Assembly: GCF_000243335.1 (NCBI RefSeq)
Contig: NZ_JH597773.1
Coordinates: 1,509,989-1,573,988, forward strand
Direction of reading: 5' to 3'
DNA from: Leptonema illini DSM 21528
Lineage (GTDB): Bacteria > Spirochaetota > Leptospiria > Leptospirales > Leptonemataceae
DNA length: 64,000 nt
Part shown: in pieces, positions 25,221 to 33,962 of the stretch
Position numbering within the stretch: the first letter of the stretch is position 1
How the letters are laid out: each line of letters starts with the position of its first letter
The notes under the pieces: generated by a model
What the model was told of the DNA's origin: nothing
The model's database searches: none
What the model saw: the letters and a program-made list of their open reading frames with translations, nothing else
Made by a program: the position numbers and the translations under genes

Positions 25221-25493
25221 CTTTCGATGATGTAATTGCGCGCGTTCTGCGTCAGTTCGATATAAATCGAGAAAACATCAGAGATTGCCGCCTTCGTCAC
25301 ATTCTCATTATCGAGGTGATTGCGAATCGCTATGCCTATCTCTTCGAGGATGCTGTGCGAGAACGGGCCGTTAAAGCAGATCAGGATATTACTGTCGTTG
25401 AATTCTTTCTTTATCTGAAAAAGATCCATGCCATCCTCACTCTTCTTTTTTCAGCCATCTCTATTCTTTCGGGCAATCGCACTCGGCCTTTCA

Positions 25494-27512
25494 TCACAGC
25501 CTGAAGCCGATCAGCGTCTGATCGTCCCGCTGCCTGTAGTCGCCTCTGTATTCACGCAGAGTCTGCTCAAAGGCCGACTGCTGCTCCGGCATGGGCCGGT
25601 GACCGTTCTCACGGATCATCTCCTGAAACCTCTGCGAGCCGAAGCCGAAGCCTTTGCTTCCTCCAGGCTCGTCGAGAATTCCGTCTGTCGTAATATAGAA
25701 CGATGATCCCGAAGGATTCCCTATCGTCAACGCCTGATACGCAAAATCCGTCGATGAGCTGCGATAGCCAATTCTCTGAATGTCGCCTCTATGTTCCAGC
25801 ACGTTACCGTCCCGGAACTCGAAAAGCGACAGGCCGGCCCCTGAATAGGAAAGCCCTTTCGACTGCCTGTCGATGACGCACAATCCGATGTCCAGCCCCG
25901 CGTCGATCTCTTTGAAGCGCAGGGTCTCTTTCATGATGCGATTCAGCTCAGAGAGCATCGTAGCCGGGTTCAGCTGCGGCGACGACTCTACGATATGATT
26001 GAGCGCCGAGGCCGCCGTCATCGTCATAAAGGCGCCGGGCACGCCATGCCCCGTGCAATCGACGACAGCAAGCACGATGCTGGAATCGGTAAGGCGAAGG
26101 TAATGGAAATCGCCGCCGACCACAAGCTTCGGGCGATTGAGAAGCAGATAATCCGAAAAGCAAGATTCAAAGAGCGCCGTATCGGGCAGGATCGACGACT
26201 GGATCATCGACGCATAACGAATGCTTTCGTCGATCTCCTTCTGCGATTGCCTGAGGGCCGTATTTGCGCTTTGCAGTTCGGTCGTACGCTGCTGCACCTT
26301 TGCCTCGAGGTCGGTCGTGTATTCCTGGATGGTGCCGGCCATCGAGTTAAACGAAGACGTTAGCCTTCCGATCTCGTCGCTGCGTTCGACGGGCAGCCGG
26401 ATGCCGTAACGACCGGCGGCCACCTCAGCCGTCGCTTCGGTCATGCGCTCCAGCGGACGAAGTACCAGGCGATGCATGAGCAAGCCGATAAGCACGCTCA
26501 AGAAAAGAAGCGAAATAAAGAGGCCGATCAGAATCGGCAGAAACTCCCGAACGCTGATCACACGCCCCACATCAAGGATAACGACGTTATACCAGCCAAG
26601 ATGCCGCATATACGAAACGGCGGCCACCTGGGTGCGTCCTTTCAGCGTAACGGGAAAGGTGATAACGTCATCCTGTTCGTTTTCGTTTTGCCCGATCTCG
26701 ATCGTCTCGCTGCCGCTCTTTTTGTATTCGGCGGCATCGGCCCGCAGCCTTTCGATCGCCGCTTTCAGCTCTTCGCCGAAGCGCCCCTGCTCCATCACCG
26801 TAAAGATCGTGATCTTATCGGCATCAAGGGCCTGGGCGTTATGCAGAACGATCTCATGATCTTCTGAGGCCTGGATAACGCCTTTTTCGTCGACGAGATA
26901 GACCGAGATACCGGGCTCCTGATTACCGATGATCTCTTCGAGAATGACCGTGATGTTGACGCCTGATCCGACGACGGCGATCTTACGGCCTGCATGATCG
27001 CGCATGATCGTATTGATCCAGACCTTCGTGCGGTGAACGAGCAGATCTTTATCGGTATTCAGAGCGAACGTATCGACGTTCTTCATCGTCTGAAAGAACC
27101 AGCGATGCTCGGGAACTTCGGCCTTCAGAGTGGCGACGACGGGTCTGCTTCCTCCTGTGAACGTATAATAGTTCTGCGATGAGGCGATCGTTAAGAAGGA
27201 CTCTTTATCGCGGGCCAGCTTGCGATAGCCTTCGATCTGAAGATAGGCCGTTTTTCGAGCCTCTTCGTTATTCTCGTCAAGCACCCATCGCCGGATCACA
27301 TAATCGTCGGCCAGGCGGCCCGATAAGACGACCTCTCTGTCGATAAGCGTTAGCAGGCGGTTCTTCTGGATCTGCGCCTCTTTGGCGGCGAAGCGCTCGG
27401 CAAAGCCGGCGATCACGTCCCCCGTTACCGAATAGAAAAGATAGACGGTTCCCAGACCGACCAGGATATAGAGGACGCTGACGACAAGCAGGAAGCGCGT
27501 GCGCAGTTTCAT
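25494..27512 (-). CDS. siaA: SiaA-like membrane-bound SpoIIE/PP2C phosphatase
   Basis: A 672-residue sensor phosphatase. A first membrane helix (about 7-28), a large extracytoplasmic region to about 325 with a Cache-like fold, a second helix (FLPILIGLFISLLFLSVLIG), a HAMP linker (VLRPLERMTEATAEVAAG) and a coiled coil. The C-terminal SpoIIE domain starts near 440 with RYASMIQSSILPD; metal ligands are in VVGGDFHYL and VDCTGHGVPGAFM. SiaA in Pseudomonas dephosphorylates SiaC in response to an outside signal. It heads the siaA-siaB-siaC-kinase operon, 64 bp before siaB. AAGGGGATGC precedes the ATG. Confidence 0.88.
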   Translation of the reverse strand: MKLRTRFLLVVSVLYILVGLGTVYLFYSVTGDVIAGFAERFAAKEAQIQKNRLLTLIDREVVLSGRLADDYVIRRWVLDENNEEARKTAYLQIEGYRKLARDKESFLTIASSQNYYTFTGGSRPVVATLKAEVPEHRWFFQTMKNVDTFALNTDKDLLVHRTKVWINTIMRDHAGRKIAVVGSGVNITVILEEIIGNQEPGISVYLVDEKGVIQASEDHEIVLHNAQALDADKITIFTVMEQGRFGEELKAAIERLRADAAEYKKSGSETIEIGQNENEQDDVITFPVTLKGRTQVAAVSYMRHLGWYNVVILDVGRVISVREFLPILIGLFISLLFLSVLIGLLMHRLVLRPLERMTEATAEVAAGRYGIRLPVERSDEIGRLTSSFNSMAGTIQEYTTDLEAKVQQRTTELQSANTALRQSQKEIDESIRYASMIQSSILPDTALFESCFSDYLLLNRPKLVVGGDFHYLRLTDSSIVLAVVDCTGHGVPGAFMTMTAASALNHIVESSPQLNPATMLSELNRIMKETLRFKEIDAGLDIGLCVIDRQSKGLSYSGAGLSLFEFRDGNVLEHRGDIQRIGYRSSSTDFAYQALTIGNPSGSSFYITTDGILDEPGGSKGFGFGSQRFQEMIRENGHRPMPEQQSAFEQTLREYRGDYRQRDDQTLIGFRL

Positions 27513-27569
27513 GCATCCCCTTTTTCATCGGAGGCGGAAGGGGGTCGAGCGGTTTTTGTCAGGTCTATC

Positions 27570-30500
27570 TCAGGCCACCCACTTCTCGCCTTTTTCGGCA
27601 TAGGTGCGGATGACTTCGAAGGTGCGCTCGCATTTTTTCGAAAACAGAACCCGATCATAGGAGTCTGGCAGAGTTTCTTCGAGTATGTCGGTAACGGCTT
27701 CTTTCACTCTGATGAGGGAGGTAGAATCGCGGAACCAGTCCTGGACGAGCACCTTCGGGCTCTCTTCTTTCAATCGATGCAGCAGGGCCTTCGCCGCCTT
27801 TTTCACAGAGATCTCTTCGTCCTTTGTCATCTTTTCTTTTTTCAGAAGATCAAAGAGTTCCAGCTCATCGGGCGAAAGGTTCTCGCGAATATGCCGCTCC
27901 TCCTCCACTTTCAGATCGGAAGCGAAGTTTACCAGTTCTTCATAAGTGCTTTCGTGAATCACGGTGCCTGAATTATAGTTTTCAATGATGGATTGCAATC
28001 GTTCTACGAACGGCGCTCGCTCTCCGTTCTCGCGCATCATGCGATCCAGTTTCTCGATGAGAAACTCTTTGAGCACAGTGATCTCGATATTCTTATGAGG
28101 CTTCGTTTTGAACTCATTCTTGAGCTGCTCAAAATCGAGTTTGCTGAGATCCCAGACCTTGCCCTTCTGCCTGATCTGATACTCCGGCGCCGGTTCTTTA
28201 ACGAGAATGCCCTCTTCGGTCGTAACGACGCTTTCATCAAGAAGGGCCGATACGCGCTGCACGGCGCTATCGATGTCTTTCGTTTTGATAATAGCTTCGA
28301 TCATCTCTCGCAGGTACGAGAATAGAGGAACGATGGGGCGCGCTTGCTCTTTCGTTACCTCGGGTCTACAGGCATCGTAAAGAGACGAGATGGCGTTCTC
28401 GTAAAGAAAGAATTCCTGCCTCGTAAGATCGTCGGCAAGCAGAGTATCGGAAAACTCTTTGAAAAGCGCCGTTTGCTTTAAGACGCTCTTCTTTGTGGGG
28501 ATCTGCATCAGGTCGATATCGTGCTTACTCAGAAAGGTCACGCCTTCTTCGATGGCAGCATCAAGCAACTCAAATAGATTGCTCTTAGGCGGAATGACGT
28601 CCTCACCCGTCGCTTCAGTCTCTTTTTGCGTTTGCCCTTCACTACCCGTTGCATAATCGCTAAGAGCTTGCTGCATATTCCGAAATACGTTGTAATAGTC
28701 GATAACCTCGCCGTTCGTTTTCGAGCGTCCATAGATCAGATGCCCCGTCACTCGATTCGCACGTGCAAGGGTCTGCATGAGCGTATGCCCCTTCATCGGC
28801 TTGTCGAGATAGAGCGTCGATACGGAAGGGGCGTCAAAACCGGTCAGCCACATCGCACAGACAAAAACAAGGTTCAGCGGATCATCTTCTTTCTTGAAAC
28901 GATCCTCTATGGTCTGCCCTTCTTCGTTGGGCGTGTTCAACAGCTTGCGATGTGACTCGATTTCAAGTCCCTTTGCGGCGAATTTCTCTTTTTCGCCGAC
29001 CTCTTCGCTGAGAACGACGGCCATCTGCGTGTTACGCATAAACTCGAGAGATCGTTTCAGCGCCTGCCGCTCGACCTCAGAGGCCTGCGTCATGGCCTTC
29101 TGGATATTGCGCTTCTCAATCTCCCAGTGATGCTTGACCTTTTCATACATGCGCACGGCCGTGTACTTGTCGACTGAGATTACCATCCCCTTGCCGAGAT
29201 ATCCCCTTCTGGGAAAATGATAGGCAATATCCCTTGCAATGGTTTCAAGACGATCGTCACGCCTTATAACTTCCAGTTCTTTTGCGAACTTATTCTCAAG
29301 GCGCTCGCGCTGCTCGGTATTAAGCTGCTCGTCTTCGACGATCTCGGCAAAATCCTCGCTGAGATTCGGATTCTCAATCAGGACTTCAGGCACTCTTTTC
29401 TCGTAGTAGAGCGGCAGTGTAGCCTCATCTTCGATGGACTGCACATAGCTGTATTCACTTACATAACCGCCAAACCATTCCTGCGTCTTACCCTTTTCGC
29501 TGCCCGCAAGCAGAGGCGTGCCCGTGAAGGCAAAGTAATGCGCGCCGGGTAACCCGCGACGCATATTCTCAGCAAGTGAAAGATACTGTGTGCGATGCGC
29601 CTCATCGACAATGACGATAATCTCACGACTGGAATCTGTAGAGTCGTGCAGGATCGGGAATTCTTTTCCCCTCGTCGATTGGAACTTTTGAATCAAGGTA
29701 AAGATAAATGGCTTGTTCTTCACAAGGTCTTCGCGAAGGGCCATGCTGCTGGTTGGCCGTGCTGCATCGCTTTTTTTTACCGTATCGGTATCGACAAAGT
29801 TGCCATAGATCTGCCCGTCCAGATCGGTCCGGTCCGTAATAATCAAGAAAGTGAAGTTGCCGGTGAATTTACGATGGATCTTTCGCGATAAGAAGATCAT
29901 CGAGTAGCTCTTACCCGATCCCTGCGTATGCCAGAACACGCCCAGCCTTCCCTCGCGCACCTTACGATCAGCAAAAGAGGCCACAGCCTTGTTCACGCCG
30001 TGAAACTGATGGTTCTTTGCGATAATCTTCGCTGTATCTTTATGATAGAGGATGAAGTTCTCGATATAGTCGAGAAGCCTCTCTTTGCCGAGAAGGCCGC
30101 CGATGACCCGCTCGATGCTCGTTCCCTCACGTTCGATGGCCTTGCGATCGACCTTCTCGGTTTCGTCATCGACGCGCAGCCATGAAAAGAAGAACTTCCA
30201 GTCGGCAAAGCTGCTGCCCACCCTCGTCTCAACGGCATTGGAAAGGATACAGAAGGCATTGAAATCAAACAACCGAGGAATGTCGTTACGGCAGTTCGTC
30301 AGGTTATCGGTATAGGCGTTTTCGATTTTAACGTTGGAGTTCTTCAGCTCGATATACACAAGCGGAAGGCCGTTGATATACAGAAGCACATCGGGAATAC
30401 GGGTGTAGCGGTCGCCCTTGATGTTCAACTGGCGAACGGCCAGGAAGTCGTTCTTCTCGCCGTTCTGGAAGTCGATAAGCCGCAGCGTGCCGCTCTCCTT

Positions 30501-30839
30501 CTTGCCCTTCTCGCCTTCGTATTCGAGAGGGATGCCGTCCCGGATCATCTGATAGATCTCTTTGCTGGCCAGAAGCGGACTCATCGCCCGCCGCGATACA
30601 AGCAGCCGCTCTTCGACGGCGCGCTGCCGGTCTTTAGCGGGGATGCCCGGATTCAGCTCGGCCACTTTCTCAAGAAGAAGGCCCTTTAACACGACCTCGC
30701 TTCGACTCTGCCGTCCGCTACCGTCGTCGCTGCTCGTATCGCCGTAAGGAACGGCGGCATTGATCACCCGGTAGCCATGATCCTCTTTGAGGATCTGCAC
30801 CAGTTCCCGCTCCAGGTCTTCCTCTGTGATTACGGCCAT
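27570..30839 (-). CDS. hsdR: Type I restriction enzyme, R (motor/nuclease) subunit
   Basis: A 1089-residue HsdR. The N-terminal nuclease domain shows RIPDVLLYINGLPLVYIELK (PD-x(n)-ExK, near 147-162). The translocase follows with Walker A HTQGSGKSYSM (near 308), LIITDRTDLDGQI and the DEAH box IVDEAHRTQY (near 412), FAFTGTPL, then the second RecA fold with ARANR. It cuts unmodified DNA after translocation when bound to HsdM and HsdS. The ATG at 30839 has AGGA upstream; a TTG start at 30875 would add 12 residues. It is the last gene of the hsd operon, and its GC content is clearly below that of the neighbouring sia genes. Confidence 0.94.
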   Translation of the reverse strand: MAVITEEDLERELVQILKEDHGYRVINAAVPYGDTSSDDGSGRQSRSEVVLKGLLLEKVAELNPGIPAKDRQRAVEERLLVSRRAMSPLLASKEIYQMIRDGIPLEYEGEKGKKESGTLRLIDFQNGEKNDFLAVRQLNIKGDRYTRIPDVLLYINGLPLVYIELKNSNVKIENAYTDNLTNCRNDIPRLFDFNAFCILSNAVETRVGSSFADWKFFFSWLRVDDETEKVDRKAIEREGTSIERVIGGLLGKERLLDYIENFILYHKDTAKIIAKNHQFHGVNKAVASFADRKVREGRLGVFWHTQGSGKSYSMIFLSRKIHRKFTGNFTFLIITDRTDLDGQIYGNFVDTDTVKKSDAARPTSSMALREDLVKNKPFIFTLIQKFQSTRGKEFPILHDSTDSSREIIVIVDEAHRTQYLSLAENMRRGLPGAHYFAFTGTPLLAGSEKGKTQEWFGGYVSEYSYVQSIEDEATLPLYYEKRVPEVLIENPNLSEDFAEIVEDEQLNTEQRERLENKFAKELEVIRRDDRLETIARDIAYHFPRRGYLGKGMVISVDKYTAVRMYEKVKHHWEIEKRNIQKAMTQASEVERQALKRSLEFMRNTQMAVVLSEEVGEKEKFAAKGLEIESHRKLLNTPNEEGQTIEDRFKKEDDPLNLVFVCAMWLTGFDAPSVSTLYLDKPMKGHTLMQTLARANRVTGHLIYGRSKTNGEVIDYYNVFRNMQQALSDYATGSEGQTQKETEATGEDVIPPKSNLFELLDAAIEEGVTFLSKHDIDLMQIPTKKSVLKQTALFKEFSDTLLADDLTRQEFFLYENAISSLYDACRPEVTKEQARPIVPLFSYLREMIEAIIKTKDIDSAVQRVSALLDESVVTTEEGILVKEPAPEYQIRQKGKVWDLSKLDFEQLKNEFKTKPHKNIEITVLKEFLIEKLDRMMRENGERAPFVERLQSIIENYNSGTVIHESTYEELVNFASDLKVEEERHIRENLSPDELELFDLLKKEKMTKDEEISVKKAAKALLHRLKEESPKVLVQDWFRDSTSLIRVKEAVTDILEETLPDSYDRVLFSKKCERTFEVIRTYAEKGEKWVA

Positions 30840-30895
30840 TGACGATTCCTGAACAGCGCCATCATATTTCAACAAGATTCCACAGATGCCTGTGG

Positions 30896-32098
30896 TCAGT
30901 TCTGCATGCCCGGTGGAAAGGCAATGTCAAGGTTTTCTACATCAAGCTTGCCGCTCATGAGCCGGGGGAGCAGGGCGTCACGGGTTTGTTTGAGGAGGGT
31001 ATTCTGCTGAAGGAGGTTCTCTTTGACCTTCAGCAACTCGCCGATTTCGAGGTCGAATCTCTTTAAAAGGTTTGCGTCTGGTAAAAGCATAAAGTTTGAA
31101 TAGGCCTGCGACCGATTTAATCCCGGCACGGCCGAATCATTGTTAACAAAATTCAACGAATGAAGAGCAAAAAATAAGTACCTGAAACTGATTTCCGCAC
31201 GAACAAAGTATGCTGTATCAATGACGTAGTAGTCAGTAGCCGACCAGAATATACTACCAACATTACCCTTTCTACCAACGATGATGCCTGGACCTTCAGC
31301 GAGTTTGATCTTGTGATAGCCTACTATTCCACTCGAGCCGTATACGGGAAAACCACTACCCGATCGTTCCTCTTCTTTCAATGCCTTACCATAGCACAAT
31401 TCCACCACCTCCGCCAGCTTCTTCACCTCCCATCCTTCGGGGATGCCTTTGTGGAACTTCGTCTTCTCGTGGCCCGGAAAGCGCATGCGCACAAACCATT
31501 CGCGGTAGATCTCTTCGGCCATCTTTTCGAGCAGGGCGATGCGGCGGTTGTTGTTCTCGATCAGCTCGTCGTAGGCGCTGAGGATGGCGGCGATCCTTTT
31601 CTGGATGGGAAGGGGTGGGAGGGGGAGCCAGATCTTTTCAATATCCTTCGGGCTAACATTAGCTTGATTTGCAGCACCATGGGCAAGCATGGCAATTTCC
31701 GTCATTACAGCTTTTGTCGATAGGAGATAAAACCAGAAACCAAGGTGGCTCTTTTCTTCATCTTTGACTATAATTTTCCCGGCTCTTTGATTGAGTACGC
31801 TAATGGAATCGTAATAATATCGCCCCACTCGCCCTACAACTGACCCGGGTTGAGTCAAATGTGATCCAGTAAGAGAAATAAGGACGTCACCTTTTCTTAC
31901 AATAAACTTCCGACCAAGCTTATCTGCAATCGCACGCGGAATACACTCGGTATTCCCGTCATCAAGAGATACATGGCCCAACTTAATGTTACCGATTTTT
32001 ATAACCGGTACGCCCACGGCCTGGAAATCTTCGCTCTTGAATGCGTAGCCAGACAAGACAGTAACATACTCCCCAATTTTGCAAAAGCCATACTTCAT
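30896..32098 (-). CDS. hsdS: Type I restriction enzyme, S (specificity) subunit
   Basis: A 400-residue specificity subunit that recognises the DNA target and holds two HsdM subunits. Two target-recognition domains (about 1-140 and 205-350) are each followed by a conserved helical spacer: LPIQKRIAAILSAYDELIEN with LEKMAEEIYREWF, and LLKQTRDALLPRLMSGKLD at the C-terminus. The two recognition domains differ, so a bipartite target of two unlike halves is expected; the exact sequence cannot be read from the protein. ATG 32098 or an in-frame GTG at 32110. The region is strongly AT-rich (24 of 60 G or C in the line at 31201), a usual sign of horizontally exchanged hsdS genes. Confidence 0.92.
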   Translation of the reverse strand: MKYGFCKIGEYVTVLSGYAFKSEDFQAVGVPVIKIGNIKLGHVSLDDGNTECIPRAIADKLGRKFIVRKGDVLISLTGSHLTQPGSVVGRVGRYYYDSISVLNQRAGKIIVKDEEKSHLGFWFYLLSTKAVMTEIAMLAHGAANQANVSPKDIEKIWLPLPPLPIQKRIAAILSAYDELIENNNRRIALLEKMAEEIYREWFVRMRFPGHEKTKFHKGIPEGWEVKKLAEVVELCYGKALKEEERSGSGFPVYGSSGIVGYHKIKLAEGPGIIVGRKGNVGSIFWSATDYYVIDTAYFVRAEISFRYLFFALHSLNFVNNDSAVPGLNRSQAYSNFMLLPDANLLKRFDLEIGELLKVKENLLQQNTLLKQTRDALLPRLMSGKLDVENLDIAFPPGMQN

Positions 32099-32212
32099 TT
32101 CACGCCCCACCCATATCCGGTTATGCTAAGATCACGTTCTTTGCTCCACGCGACCCTTATGCTATACGGCCACTTGCCGCCTCTGTGGTTTACCCTCTCT
32201 GACGGAAACCAT

Positions 32213-32683
32213 TCAAAAGCTCCAGCCCTGTTCCAGCATAAATGTCTCCAGGTTCACCGAACGAATTTTGTAATGATCGCATACGTTAGGAATCTTAGCT
32301 GCCCCTTTCTTGAATCTCTCTTCTGTGACGACCGCAGCTTCTCGGACTTTGGCTAACGCGATAACGAAGGGGTCAGCTACCGGATCGCCGCGCAGCCTCT
32401 GTTTTTCGCCGATCAACCCCTGAAACAGACTGTTTGAAAGGATGTCTCTGACCATCTGAAGCTCTTCAATTGAGGGTGTTAGAAAGATGCGCTTATTCTT
32501 TTTCACCCAGGCCTTCAGATCATCGCTGATATTCTGCCTTTCCAGTTCGTTCCATGACTCTCGTACCGAGATGATCTGGCCCTCTTTCACAAGTTCATCC
32601 ATCCCTTTCCACACCGAGCGAAAGATGCCGGGGTAGAAATGCTGCAACGAACGGATGGAACTCGTATCAAAGACGTAGATCAA
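32213..32683 (-). CDS. DUF4411-type PIN-domain protein, probable toxin
   Basis: A 156-residue PIN-like nuclease-fold protein. Acidic residues that would bind the metal are Asp6 in MIYVFDTSSI, Glu42/Glu46 in SVRESWNELER, and Asp100 and Asp104 in RGDPVADPFVIALA. This set fits the DUF4411 family found beside XRE-ImmA proteins. The start overlaps the preceding gene stop by 4 bp, which indicates a coupled pair. PIN toxins cleave RNA; no activity is proven for this family. It sits between hsdM and hsdS in the restriction operon. Confidence 0.85.
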   Translation of the reverse strand: MIYVFDTSSIRSLQHFYPGIFRSVWKGMDELVKEGQIISVRESWNELERQNISDDLKAWVKKNKRIFLTPSIEELQMVRDILSNSLFQGLIGEKQRLRGDPVADPFVIALAKVREAAVVTEERFKKGAAKIPNVCDHYKIRSVNLETFMLEQGWSF

Positions 32684-33879
32684 CGCGAAGCTCCGGATAG
32701 GATTTTCGCCTCCAGGCCATCAAGGTTTTTCGGATGGATCCCCAGAAGCTCGGCAGCCTTCGTATCGTTATAGATATGCCGGTCGTATTTGCGCAGCACC
32801 TCTCTTGTAAACGTTGAGCTGAGATACGATGCATGCGTCGAGAACCAGTTTCCTCCGCTGCCTTTCTTCATCTGTGCGGACCACTCCTCTGCCTTCTGCT
32901 TATAAAAGCGTAGCGAGACCTTGCTCTGGTTTAGAAGGCGCCTCAGAATGGCCTCTCGGCTAACGGAATAAACGCCGGCCAGCTGTGAAAAAAAGGAATC
33001 GGGGAACGATTCAAACGATCCCTTTTGAGATGAGATTCGCGCCTGAAAATCAGCTTCAGGAATTAATACTTCAGCCGCTATGGCATTACAGAACTGCTCC
33101 AGCTTTTTCTCTCTGGCTGGCAAGCGCTGAATATAGCTCTCGTCCTCTTTCGATATACCGTTCACATGACAGAGAAGATGCGCAAGCTCATGCAACAGAC
33201 TGAATATCTGCCTTGAAAACGTGGTGCTGTTGTTCAGGTAAATAACAGGGAATTCATCATGAAAAAGGCAGAAACCCGAGATTTCTTTCTGCTTGAAGCT
33301 TTCTTTGAAAACGAAAACGCCTCTGGCCTCGATTCGCTCTCGCCATCCTTTCATGGCCTGATCGGTGGTCCGCCAGTCGGCCTGCTCTTGCAGGGTAACG
33401 CCAAGGAACTCGCGAATCGCTCGCGCCTGTGCAGGCACAGGCTTTGTAGGCGAAAGGGCTATTTGCTTCCAGATTTTTTCGTCTGATGGGTTTCTTTCGT
33501 CAAAGGTCTCGATGAGGGAGAGTTGATATGCATGAGCCTTACGGATATGCAGATGCGTGTCGGCTGACAGCTTCTTTAGATCTTCATCGGGCAGGGTGCG
33601 AAATTCCTTCCTGTGGATTTTTTCTGCAGGGGGTTCGGGAAAAAAGAATACGGCAATAGGTCTTTTGTAAATGTCGTAGGCCAGTTTTTCAAGCTGCGAA
33701 TACGTCGGGAAGGATTCGCCTGCCTCCCAGGCTGTGATGAGGTCGGGCTGCTTCTTCAACCTCTTTGCTACGTCATGAACAGTGAGGCCAAGAGATTCCC
33801 TTGCCCATTTGAGAACGGCGGGTTGAACCACTGTAACCTGATCTTTCTTAGACACAGAAATCTTCTCTCTTTGTTGCAT
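32680..33879 (-). CDS. XRE-family regulator fused to ImmA/IrrE metallopeptidase
   Basis: A 399-residue protein with an N-terminal helix-turn-helix of the XRE type (residues about 20-75: ARESLGLTVHDVAKRL and LITAWEAGESFPTYSQLEKL). It is followed by the FFPEPPAEK linker and an ImmA/IrrE (M78) domain with zinc motif HELAHLLCH near 230. Such proteins cleave a repressor or act as the antitoxin-like partner of a neighbouring PIN protein. The start lies about 84 bp after the hsdM stop, and its stop overlaps the PIN gene by 4 bp. Probable role: control of the PIN protein and perhaps of the hsd operon itself; this is inference from position. Confidence 0.88.
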   Translation of the reverse strand: MQQREKISVSKKDQVTVVQPAVLKWARESLGLTVHDVAKRLKKQPDLITAWEAGESFPTYSQLEKLAYDIYKRPIAVFFFPEPPAEKIHRKEFRTLPDEDLKKLSADTHLHIRKAHAYQLSLIETFDERNPSDEKIWKQIALSPTKPVPAQARAIREFLGVTLQEQADWRTTDQAMKGWRERIEARGVFVFKESFKQKEISGFCLFHDEFPVIYLNNSTTFSRQIFSLLHELAHLLCHVNGISKEDESYIQRLPAREKKLEQFCNAIAAEVLIPEADFQARISSQKGSFESFPDSFFSQLAGVYSVSREAILRRLLNQSKVSLRFYKQKAEEWSAQMKKGSGGNWFSTHASYLSSTFTREVLRKYDRHIYNDTKAAELLGIHPKNLDGLEAKILSGASR

Positions 33880-33962
33880 CTCTGGAAAAGTGCCTTTTCG
33901 AATGACGCCCAGCCTGAGTTTATCCCGACTCTGCCCTATCTGACCGCAAAGTCCAGGGATTT

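Larger units (their letters stand above)
23525..25429 (-). pseudogene. siaB: SiaB-family protein kinase gene split by an IS256-family element
   Basis: The N-terminal part (25429 downward: MDLFQIKKEFNDSNILICFN to NARNYIIERQL) and the C-terminal part (from PPGELSSTIVVV to IATIFSV*, ending at 23525) are separated by 1378 bp of IS plus one copy of the 8-bp duplication. Deleting those restores one continuous 180-residue frame: IIERQL joins PPGELSST with no frame change. SiaB is a GHKL-like kinase that phosphorylates SiaC; EARGAGIGLIDIAR-type (here GARGAGIGLIDIAR) and ELTQNARNYI are its ATP-site motifs. The upstream fragment now runs into the IS and stops after a few foreign codons. Start ATG 25429 has GAGGA upstream. 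Promoter activity of the IS may still drive siaC. Confidence 0.92.
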
